Translations under genes and position numbers: made by a program | Notes under the pieces: generated by a model | What the model was told of the DNA's origin: nothing | The model's input: only the letters and a program-made list of their open reading frames with translations | Database searches by the model: none | From: Spirochaetaceae bacterium | GTDB taxonomy: Bacteria > Spirochaetota > Spirochaetia > DSM-2461 | Assembly (NCBI GenBank): GCA_016342385.1 | Contig: JAEINM010000154.1 | Coordinates: forward strand, 1 to 8,589 | DNA: 8,589 bases | Direction of reading: 5' to 3' | Part shown: positions 1-4,846 of the stretch, piece after piece | Numbering within the stretch: the first letter of the stretch is position 1 | How the letters are laid out: each line of letters starts with the position of its first letter

Positions 1-308
1 GAATAAAAGGGGGTAAAGAACCTGTTAATATCGGAATGGGGCTGCATAAGGGAAAAGTCCTTGTGGGAAATATCGGTTCTCCCCGGCAGATGGAGTATAC
101 TGTAATCGGAGATGCCGTTAATATCTGTTCAAGGATTGAAGGTCTGACCCGCCAGTTTGAAACTGATCTGCTTATTAGTGATGATTTATTTCGGGAGATC
201 AGGTCCCTTGTGGATGTCGAAACCTGTAACCCTGTTGATGTAAAAGGTAAAAGTGAAAAAATAACAGTCCATAAGGTTATTGGTCTTAAAGGTGGAAATG
301 TTGAATGA
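1..308 (+). CDS. Class III adenylate/guanylate cyclase, C-terminal fragment (5' end outside the window)
   Basis: Frame opens at base 3 and runs off the left edge; the stop is TGA at 306-308. The visible part is the last ~100 residues of a class III nucleotidyl cyclase catalytic domain. It shows the block VNIGMGLHKGKVLVGNIGS, then MEYTVIGDAVNICSRIEGL. In this family the Asn and Arg of the VNxxSR stretch stabilise the transition state. The Thr of the EYT motif sits where Asp or Thr selects adenine, so cAMP is the likelier product than cGMP. After the catalytic core come only ~40 residues, ending shortly after a VDVKGKSEKITVHKV strand that is usual at the domain end. No domain follows the cyclase, so any sensory or membrane part must lie upstream. 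The end overlaps the next gene by 11 bp, implying one operon. Family call is secure; nucleotide specificity is inference. Confidence 0.93.
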   Translation, partial: IKGGKEPVNIGMGLHKGKVLVGNIGSPRQMEYTVIGDAVNICSRIEGLTRQFETDLLISDDLFREIRSLVDVETCNPVDVKGKSEKITVHKVIGLKGGNVE

Positions 309-993
309 TAGATTAACCGGAATATTAATCCTCTTTTTATTTATATCCCCTCTCTTATTGGCAGATAATGCCATGATTCTGGAAAACAAAGGTTCTGTTC
401 TCGTTCAGAGTTCAGGGAAAAGTTCACAGGCGGAAACAGGGATGAATCTGAAACCGGGAGACATTGTCACAACCGGTGAAAACGGATCTGTTCTTATTCT
501 GCTCTCAGACGGAACCCGTATCGATCTCTTTCCCAACAGCAGACTTCTAGTCTCTGATTCTGAAAATAGAAGTTATGATGAGGACAGCTTCCTGGGCAGA
601 TTATGGCAGAGCATTAAAGGAAAGTTTTCCGATGTGGAGTATACCAGCGCTCAGACAGGCCGTGTCGGAGCACTTCGGGCTTCTGTTGAAGATGAGGAGA
701 TATTCAATGATTTTCTGACTGGTGCCCGCAGGGAAGAGTTGTCTGAATTAGTCCGTGCCATAAGAGATGAGAAATTACCCGATAACACAGCCAGGCAGAT
801 GGAAGCCATCGTTCTCGAAGAACATGGACAGTTTATCGATGCGGAAGAAATCTATCTCTCTTTGCTGGAGACATATCCGGATGATCTTATTTTATATGAT
901 ATGCTCATAGATCTCTATCTGAAAATTGATTTTTACGGACATGCTCAGGAGATCATTCAGTTAAAAAAAGAGAGAGAAGCTTTGAATCTTTAA
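298..993 (+). CDS. Secreted FecR-domain protein with C-terminal TPR-like helices
   Basis: 231 residues. I chose ATG 298 because AAGGTGG sits about 5 bases upstream and the protein then begins with a clean signal peptide (residues 1-22, hydrophobic LTGILILFLFISPLLLA, likely cleaved before Asp23). A TTG at 280 would add six residues and spoil the signal. Residues ~25-86 match the FecR domain: a glycine-rich opening (ENKGSVLVQSSG), the LKPGDIVTTGENGSVLILLSDGTRIDLFPNSRL core, then a linker. Residues ~168-225 look like paired TPR-type helices (EEHGQFIDAEEIYLSLLETYPDD). There is no cytoplasmic anti-sigma segment, so this is a periplasmic FecR-fold protein and not a classical FecR regulator. Overlap with the upstream cyclase suggests coupled translation and perhaps a periplasmic partner for the cyclase's sensor part. 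That link is inference. Confidence 0.9.
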   Translation: MLNDRLTGILILFLFISPLLLADNAMILENKGSVLVQSSGKSSQAETGMNLKPGDIVTTGENGSVLILLSDGTRIDLFPNSRLLVSDSENRSYDEDSFLGRLWQSIKGKFSDVEYTSAQTGRVGALRASVEDEEIFNDFLTGARREELSELVRAIRDEKLPDNTARQMEAIVLEEHGQFIDAEEIYLSLLETYPDDLILYDMLIDLYLKIDFYGHAQEIIQLKKEREALNL

Positions 994-1048
994 CTGGAAT
1001 GAATTTAATGCTGCCAGAGAGCCATGTTAAGAAAAAGTATTAAAAACT

Positions 1049-1090
1049 GAAATCAGAAGGAATCCTGTCAAGTCTGATTTCAAGACTCTT
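1049..1090 (+). terminator. Hairpin region after the cyclase/FecR operon, possible weak terminator
   Basis: Part of the 235-bp gene-free stretch 994-1228. GAAATCAGA (1049-1057) and TCTGATTTC (1073-1081) form perfect 9-bp arms around a 15-base loop. An alternative shorter hairpin pairs AGTCT (1071-1075) with AGACT (1083-1087) and is followed at once by CTTTT. The two share bases 1073-1081 and so exclude one another. The short one resembles a weak intrinsic terminator for the upstream operon; the long one would disrupt it. The rest of 994-1140 holds no credible ORF, only a direct repeat of TTAAAATTAG at 1091-1100 and 1149-1158. Confidence 0.4.
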
Positions 1091-1159
1091 TTAAAATTAG
1101 ACAGTTTCATGATTAATTCCCTCATCAGTCTGACATTAGGTTTGCATATTAAAATTAGG

Positions 1160-1188
1160 TTGACAAAGCAGGAGATGATTATTATTAT
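1160..1188 (+). promoter_or_regulatory. Sigma-70-type promoter of the peroxiredoxin gene
   Basis: A perfect -35 TTGACA (1160-1165), a 17-bp spacer and the -10 TATTAT (1183-1188, five of six matches) give a strong vegetative promoter. Transcription should start near 1195, leaving a leader of about 35 bases before ATG 1229. The start site lies inside the palindrome at 1192-1216. Confidence 0.8.
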
Positions 1189-1191
1189 AGA

Positions 1192-1216
1192 CTTAATAGT
1201 AATTATTACTAATAAG
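1192..1216. promoter_or_regulatory. PerR/Fur-like operator palindrome over the peroxiredoxin transcription start
   Basis: TAGTAATTATTACTA (1197-1211) is a perfect 7-1-7 palindrome. It extends, with one mismatch, to 12-bp arms at 1192-1203 and 1205-1216. It matches the PerR box consensus TTATAATnATTATAA at 10 of 14 defined positions. It begins four bases after the -10 element and ends on the ribosome-binding site AAGGAG (1214-1219). A repressor here would block initiation. A peroxide-sensing Fur-family repressor is the natural candidate for a peroxiredoxin gene, but regulator identity is inference. Confidence 0.6.
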
Positions 1217-1228
1217 GAGAATATGTAA

Positions 1229-1813
1229 ATGTCAGTACTAGTAACAAAAGAAGCCCCCAATTTTAAGGCGACAGCGGTTTTGCCGGATAATTCTTTCTCA
1301 GAGATTGAACTCAAGGACTACAGAGGAAAATATGTCGTACTATTTTTTTATCCTCTTGATTTTACATTTGTCTGTCCTACAGAAATTATCGAATTTAATA
1401 GAAAACTTGAAGAGTTTAAAAAACGAAACACAGAAGTTCTAGGAGTCTCAATAGACTCAGAATTCAGTCATCTGGCCTGGAAGAATACAGCGGAAAAAGA
1501 GGGGGGGATTGGAAATATTCAGTACCCTCTTGTCGCAGACATTAAAAAATCAATTTCAGCGGAATATGATGTTCTTTTTGATGATTCAATTGCCCTGAGA
1601 GGATTATTTCTCATCGACAAAGAGGGGATTGTTAGGCATCAGGTTGTAAATGACCTTCCCCTGGGGCGGAATATTGATGAGGCAATACGTTATGTAGATG
1701 CTTTACAGCATGTTGAAAAGTATGGCGAAGTCTGCCCTGTAGGATGGAAACCCGGTGATGACGCCATGAATGAAACTCAGGAAAGTGTCGCAGCTTATCT
1801 GGGTACACATTAA
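1229..1813 (+). CDS. ahpC: Typical 2-Cys peroxiredoxin (AhpC/Prx1 family)
   Basis: 194 residues, the usual length. It reduces hydrogen peroxide and organic peroxides in the cytoplasm using thiols supplied by thioredoxin or AhpF-type reductases. The peroxidatic cysteine is Cys49 in FTFVCPTE, following the FFYPLDF strand. The supporting Thr46 and Arg124 are present, and the resolving cysteine is Cys169 in EVCPVGW. There is no signal peptide. Residues 92-95 read GGIG, a variant of the GGLG motif of hyperoxidation-sensitive enzymes, but the C-terminal helix ends AAYLGTH where those have Tyr-Phe. Start chosen from AAGGAG 1214-1219, nine bases upstream. No reductase gene is adjacent, so the electron donor is not visible. 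The symbol is used in the family sense; bcp- or tpx-type peroxiredoxins are excluded by the two-cysteine layout. Confidence 0.96.
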   Translation: MSVLVTKEAPNFKATAVLPDNSFSEIELKDYRGKYVVLFFYPLDFTFVCPTEIIEFNRKLEEFKKRNTEVLGVSIDSEFSHLAWKNTAEKEGGIGNIQYPLVADIKKSISAEYDVLFDDSIALRGLFLIDKEGIVRHQVVNDLPLGRNIDEAIRYVDALQHVEKYGEVCPVGWKPGDDAMNETQESVAAYLGTH

Positions 1814-1818
1814 AAAAT

Positions 1819-1847
1819 AGGACCTCTTAATTCTCTATAGAGGTCCT
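1819..1847. terminator. Bidirectional terminator between peroxiredoxin and kelch genes
   Basis: AGGACCTCT (1819-1827) pairs perfectly with AGAGGTCCT (1839-1847) around an 11-base loop. On the minus strand the stem is followed by a T-rich run (complement of the A-run 1812-1817), a good intrinsic terminator for the kelch gene. On the plus strand only TTATCCC follows, so it is weaker for the peroxiredoxin mRNA. It sits in the 44-bp gap between the two convergent stop codons. Confidence 0.85.
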
Positions 1848-1857
1848 TATCCCTACT

Positions 1858-2859
1858 TCAATGCCACCATGGATAAGATTGTAATTTTAAAGATTCACTA
1901 AAACCGGATTCAGGTTTATATTTTATGACCTTGATCTGCCTTAAAAACCGCTCCTCTGCTCCGCCGATGAGGAAGAGTTCTGAACCGTAACTTATAAGGG
2001 ATTTATCAGATGATTTTTGTGGTAGATACCCGATGATTTCAGATGTGAGAACAGGGTCGTTCAAATCGACTCTGATTATTTCATTTCTGGAACCACCTTC
2101 TCCCCATCCTCCCACAATGTAAAGCTGATTTTCCCACAATGACGCAGTGCTTCGAATAAGGGCAACCGGCAGATTGCCACTTCTCAGTATTTCTCCTGTC
2201 TCGGGATCTATTTCATAGATATCGGTGACTCTGTTTCCCTTGTCATTTTCACCACCGATTATTAATATATTTCCATTTAGAGCTACTGAAGAGTGGAAGT
2301 TTATGGGAGTTTTTAATTTTGAAGTCTCTGTTATCTTTCCTGTGTCTGTGTTTATCTTCAATATAGTATCAACGACTTCTTTACCATTAAATCCACCAAT
2401 ATAGTAGAGAGAATTACCAATATTAACCATCGCACCATAGCATCGTGGTTCATCAAATCGGACATATATATCAGATATCTTTTCATGAGGATTAAAACGG
2501 ACTATCTCATCGAGATATCCCTCATTATCACATCCTCCGGCAATATACACATAGGGCTCTTTATATGCCGAGACTGTACTGTATCGGGGAGTCGGAAGGT
2601 TTCCGATTGTCTTTATGGTCTTTTTTTCCAGATCTATATGGAAGATATTTTCACAGAGTCTGTTATCTGAATCCGTACCTCCGGATATATAGATATGTTC
2701 ACTTTCTGCGGTGGCTGAAATCCATTCCCGGGCTGTCCAGGGAGTCATGATAATTTCCCTGGAACTAATCAGTACAACGATAGCAAGAATGGCAAAAAAA
2801 GAGAAATAATAGAGGATCATTTTATTCATTCGGGATAAAAATATAAATATTTTTTTCAT
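1858..2859 (-). CDS. Membrane-anchored six-bladed kelch-repeat propeller protein
   Basis: 333 residues from the ATG at 2859. Another ATG at 2865 would add two residues, but AGGA (2868-2871) is nine bases from 2859 and only three from 2865. A basic N-terminus and one hydrophobic segment (about residues 15-32, ILYYFSFFAILAIVVLIS) look like an uncleaved signal anchor, placing the rest in the periplasm. The body has six kelch repeats, each with a hydrophobic strand ending in Gly-Gly: pairs at about 60, 108, 155, 202, 250 and 299, spaced 47-49 residues. Examples are HIYISGG, YVYIAGG, LYYIGG and LYIVGG. This predicts a six-bladed beta-propeller, as in NanM-type or other exported kelch proteins. I see no catalytic signature, so ligand binding or scaffolding is the safest role. 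It is divergent from the multiheme cytochrome, with which it may be co-controlled. Confidence 0.88.
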   Translation of the reverse strand: MKKIFIFLSRMNKMILYYFSFFAILAIVVLISSREIIMTPWTAREWISATAESEHIYISGGTDSDNRLCENIFHIDLEKKTIKTIGNLPTPRYSTVSAYKEPYVYIAGGCDNEGYLDEIVRFNPHEKISDIYVRFDEPRCYGAMVNIGNSLYYIGGFNGKEVVDTILKINTDTGKITETSKLKTPINFHSSVALNGNILIIGGENDKGNRVTDIYEIDPETGEILRSGNLPVALIRSTASLWENQLYIVGGWGEGGSRNEIIRVDLNDPVLTSEIIGYLPQKSSDKSLISYGSELFLIGGAEERFLRQIKVIKYKPESGFSESLKLQSYPWWH

Positions 2860-2867
2860 TATCATTA

Positions 2868-2892
2868 ATCCTGTATATAAACTGTACAGGAT
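2868..2892 (-). promoter_or_regulatory. Inverted repeat (operator candidate) over the kelch gene start site
   Basis: ATCCTGTA (2868-2875) and TACAGGAT (2885-2892) are perfect 8-bp arms around a 9-base spacer. On the minus strand the repeat covers the candidate -10 element, the expected transcription start (~2874) and the AGGA ribosome-binding site. A protein bound here would block both transcription and translation; as RNA only part of it would be transcribed. Confidence 0.5.
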
Positions 2893-2908
2893 AAACTTCT
2901 CATGTCAA
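2881..2908 (-). promoter_or_regulatory. Promoter of the kelch gene
   Basis: Reading the minus strand, a perfect -35 TTGACA (plus 2903-2908) is followed after 16 bp by TACAGT (plus 2881-2886), four of six matches to the -10 consensus. The predicted start near 2874 gives a leader of only ~15 bases to ATG 2859, which supports that start over 2865. The -10 lies partly inside the 2868-2892 inverted repeat. Confidence 0.55.
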
Positions 2909-2925
2909 CTTTTTTGTATTTTTTA

Positions 2926-2964
2926 TTCATTTATAATTAGAAAAGCATTAGAATTATAAATGAA
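2926..2964. repeat. 13-bp perfect inverted repeat in the divergent kelch/cytochrome promoter region
   Basis: TTCATTTATAATT (2926-2938) and AATTATAAATGAA (2952-2964) are exact reverse complements separated by 13 bases. Each arm holds a TTATAAT half-site of the PerR/Fur type, pointing inward, and also a perfect TATAAT -10 hexamer (plus strand 2932-2937; minus strand 2953-2958), though neither has a good -35. The repeat lies just upstream of the kelch -35 and about 68 bp before the cytochrome start, where it could serve both genes. Binding-site function is inference; it is too AT-rich and its loop too long to be a convincing terminator. Confidence 0.6.
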
Positions 2965-3031
2965 GAGACTGATAGTTTTTTTAGTTTCTGGGCAACAGGT
3001 AGAAGAATAAATTTAGAAAAAGGAGAGTCCG

Positions 3032-4183
3032 ATGAAAGATAATCCACGAGATTATTTATTCATTGTCAGGCTTCTGCTTCTGTTACTTATTTTCACCTCT
3101 ATAATTATATCCTGTACAAAAGAAGTAACTCAGAGTACAGAGTTTGACTTTGAAGCAGCATGTGGTAAATGTCATAGTAGTTCTAATCCCGAATATCCTC
3201 TACTGGGAGCAAGGGAAGGTTATAACAATTCCGGACATTATTTGGGTTTTGAATTACACACAAAAAATGCCTATTATGCCAACGGGGGCGGGTGTCAGCA
3301 TTGTCACACTAATGAAGGATTTATAGAGTACGTTTCAACTGGGGAAATTGATCCTGAGTCTTTTGTTGCCAATCCTTCTCAACCAGGTTGCTTTACCTGT
3401 CATGATTCTCATACTACGGGAGATTTCTCAATCCGGGCAACTCCCGATGTCATCCTGGCAGATGGAGTAGAAATTGATCTTGGTGAAGCTAATTTATGCG
3501 CCTCCTGCCACCGGGCCAGGCGCGGAGGTGATGCCGTCACCCTAATGGCTGCAGATTCGGTATCACCCTACTGGGGCCCTCATCATGGCCCTGAAGCAGA
3601 TCTGTTTACCGGTAACAGCGCTTATGAAACTCCCGGTAAAAAATATTCCAATTCGGCTCATACAACTGTTATGAAAGATGCATGTATTACATGTCATATG
3701 GCCCTTCCAGAAGGACGGTACAGTGCCAGTTCCGAATTAGGGGGGCACAGTTTCTCCATGACCGGAGAGGTCCATGGAGCTGAAAAAGTCAATCTTTCTG
3801 CCTGCATCGACTGTCATGGTACACTTAAACAGGCGGCCGGTTCAGATTACTATGATTATAAAGTCAAAGATTATGACACTGATGGGGTGCTGGAACCTGT
3901 ACAAATGGAAGTTTACGGGCTTCTTGAGCTTCTTGTCAGTAACGACGGATCAGGGATTCTTCAGAATCTGAGTCTACCTCTTTTTAAGGCTGATGGTAGT
4001 TTTAATACTATTAGAGACAATAGTACTGAAAGGCCTGTTGAAGAGATTGGTGCTCTGTACAATTACAAACTGATTCTCGAAGACAGGAGTCTGGGTATAC
4101 ACAATACAAATTATACTATTCAGATCCTCTATGACACTATAGAGGCACTTGATCCCGGTTTTGATACTTCCTTAAGGCCATAA
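3032..4183 (+). CDS. Hexaheme c-type cytochrome lipoprotein
   Basis: 383 residues, start set by AAGGAG (3020-3025) six bases upstream. The N-terminus has a long hydrophobic stretch ending in I-I-S-C, with Cys28 as the probable lipidated residue, so the protein is likely anchored to a membrane from the periplasmic side or outer face. Six CxxCH haem motifs: CGKCH (44-48), CQHCH (88-92), CFTCH (120-124), CASCH (156-160), CITCH (218-222) and CIDCH (258-262). Spare histidines at 69, 76, 127, 184, 185, 210, 239 and 248 are enough for bis-His ligation. The haem-free C-terminus carries DYDTDGVLE (280-288), an EF-hand-like calcium-site candidate, and LEDRSLGIHN (around His357), a GxHN motif seen near the end of several multihaem cytochromes. 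An electron-transfer role is likely; partner and final acceptor are not visible, and no haem-attachment genes are adjacent. Confidence 0.94.
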   Translation: MKDNPRDYLFIVRLLLLLLIFTSIIISCTKEVTQSTEFDFEAACGKCHSSSNPEYPLLGAREGYNNSGHYLGFELHTKNAYYANGGGCQHCHTNEGFIEYVSTGEIDPESFVANPSQPGCFTCHDSHTTGDFSIRATPDVILADGVEIDLGEANLCASCHRARRGGDAVTLMAADSVSPYWGPHHGPEADLFTGNSAYETPGKKYSNSAHTTVMKDACITCHMALPEGRYSASSELGGHSFSMTGEVHGAEKVNLSACIDCHGTLKQAAGSDYYDYKVKDYDTDGVLEPVQMEVYGLLELLVSNDGSGILQNLSLPLFKADGSFNTIRDNSTERPVEEIGALYNYKLILEDRSLGIHNTNYTIQILYDTIEALDPGFDTSLRP

Positions 4184-4187
4184 TTCT

Positions 4188-4230
4188 AAAAAAAGGGGCA
4201 ACTGAAAGGTTGTCCCTGTCAGATTTTTTT
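4188..4230. terminator. Bidirectional terminator between cytochrome and small minus-strand gene
   Basis: GGGGCAAC (4195-4202) pairs with GTTGTCCC (4209-4216; the ends and one G-T pair included) around the six-base loop 4203-4208. On the minus strand it is followed directly by seven T (complement of A-run 4188-4194), a strong terminator for the 4229-4588 gene. On the plus strand the T-run (4224-4230) begins eight bases after the stem and overlaps the end of that gene, so it should be weaker for the cytochrome. Confidence 0.85.
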
Positions 4231-4588
4231 ATTTTTTTGCAGATCCTTTTTCGAGTATTCTAATCAGATCTCCTATGTACTGAATGTCTTCCCCGGGGAG
4301 ATCCTGCCGGTGGAGAACAAGCAGCCTTTTCATCCCCTCAAATTCGGTTTCCGTAAAAAAAAATTGTCCATCTTCGTAGTCTCGGTTAAAAAGTCGGATA
4401 AAGCAGGCGGATATCTGCTGAACTTCATCCATAGCATAATTATCCTGGAGAAAAGAGTATAATTTTGATCCGTCAACTCTTTCGGGAAGTGAGTTTTTAA
4501 ACAGAGCTCCAGTCTCCTGGGCAACCAGGTTGAGATGGGTCATGGTTATTTCCCGTACTTTATTCAGAAACAGATCACCTTTATTCAT
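4229..4588 (-). CDS. Small hypothetical cytoplasmic protein
   Basis: 119 residues that I do not recognise. The reading frame is credible: AGGAG lies eight bases before ATG 4588, the stop TAA is followed by a strong terminator, and the product has a balanced composition. It has no signal peptide or membrane segment. It appears mostly helical and charged: an N-terminal helix (about 5-30, FLNKVREITMTHLNLVAQE), a middle segment with one cysteine (ISACFIRLFNRDYEDG) and a C-terminal helix ending in a Lys-rich tail. No metal, nucleotide or DNA-binding motif is evident. It stands alone, convergent with the cytochrome and divergent from the efflux operon, so context does not assign a role. A weak promoter could use TTGAAA on the minus strand upstream (around 4640-4650), but its -10 is poor. 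Confidence 0.72.
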   Translation of the reverse strand: MNKGDLFLNKVREITMTHLNLVAQETGALFKNSLPERVDGSKLYSFLQDNYAMDEVQQISACFIRLFNRDYEDGQFFFTETEFEGMKRLLVLHRQDLPGEDIQYIGDLIRILEKGSAKK

Positions 4589-4723
4589 TCTTAACTCTCC
4601 TGTAGAAAATGGAAATTTATCAGAGTTTTATAACTTCTTTCAACCTTTTATTTTCAAATACCTATTAATAAAGTGTTGCAGGAACAAAATTATACATTAA
4701 GGTTGTTTAATAAATTGGTATGA

Positions 4724-4741
4724 TTGCCACCTTTTTGGCAA
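4724..4741. promoter_or_regulatory. TTGCCA/TGGCAA dyad, candidate activator site of the efflux operon
   Basis: TTGCCA (4724-4729) and TGGCAA (4736-4741) are exact 6-bp inverted arms around CCTTTT. Relative to a sigma-54 start at ~4819 it lies at -95 to -78, the range where enhancer-binding activators of that system usually sit. A second dyad, GGCAG-TTT-CTGCC (4778-4790), lies closer. The TGGCA half recurs on the plus strand at 4736, 4777 and 4793, which suggests one protein binding several sites. Regulator unknown. Confidence 0.45.
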
Positions 4742-4791
4742 AAATAACCTGTGTATAACTAAATAACGGTTGATAATGGCAGTTTCTGCCT

Positions 4792-4808
4792 TTGGCACAT
4801 CTTTTGCT
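4792..4808 (+). promoter_or_regulatory. Sigma-54-type (RpoN) promoter of the RND efflux operon
   Basis: TTGGCACATCTTTTGCT has the -24 element TTGGCAC and the -12 element TTGCT, with GG (4794-4795) and GC (4806-4807) separated by exactly ten bases, the diagnostic spacing. Two positions after TTGGCAC differ from the fuller consensus (A and T for G and purine). The start would fall near 4819, 28 bases before ATG 4847. A competing reading is a sigma-70 -10 TATAAT at 4819-4824, which lacks a properly spaced -35. Confidence 0.6.
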
Positions 4809-4846
4809 AGTTATTTCTTATAATAAAATGTTTAGGGGTTACAAAT

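Noticed and set aside
280..297. TTG start at 280 for the FecR-domain protein
   Set aside because: It adds six residues ahead of the signal peptide; ATG 298 has the better-placed AAGGTGG.
1223..1228. ATG-TAA start-stop pair just before the peroxiredoxin start
   Set aside because: Only three bases from the AAGGAG site, too close to be a likely initiation point; probably chance.
1027..1314. Minus-strand 95-codon ORF over the peroxiredoxin promoter
   Set aside because: Its product is low-complexity and Ile-rich, derived from AT-rich promoter DNA, and it overlaps the true gene start.
2485..2750. Plus-strand ORFs within the kelch gene
   Set aside because: Antisense shadows of the propeller frame without supporting start signals.
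4819..4824. TATAAT as the main promoter -10 of the efflux operon
   Set aside because: The only -35-like hexamer, TTGGCA at 4792-4797, is 21 bp away, too far; kept only as an alternative to the sigma-54 reading.
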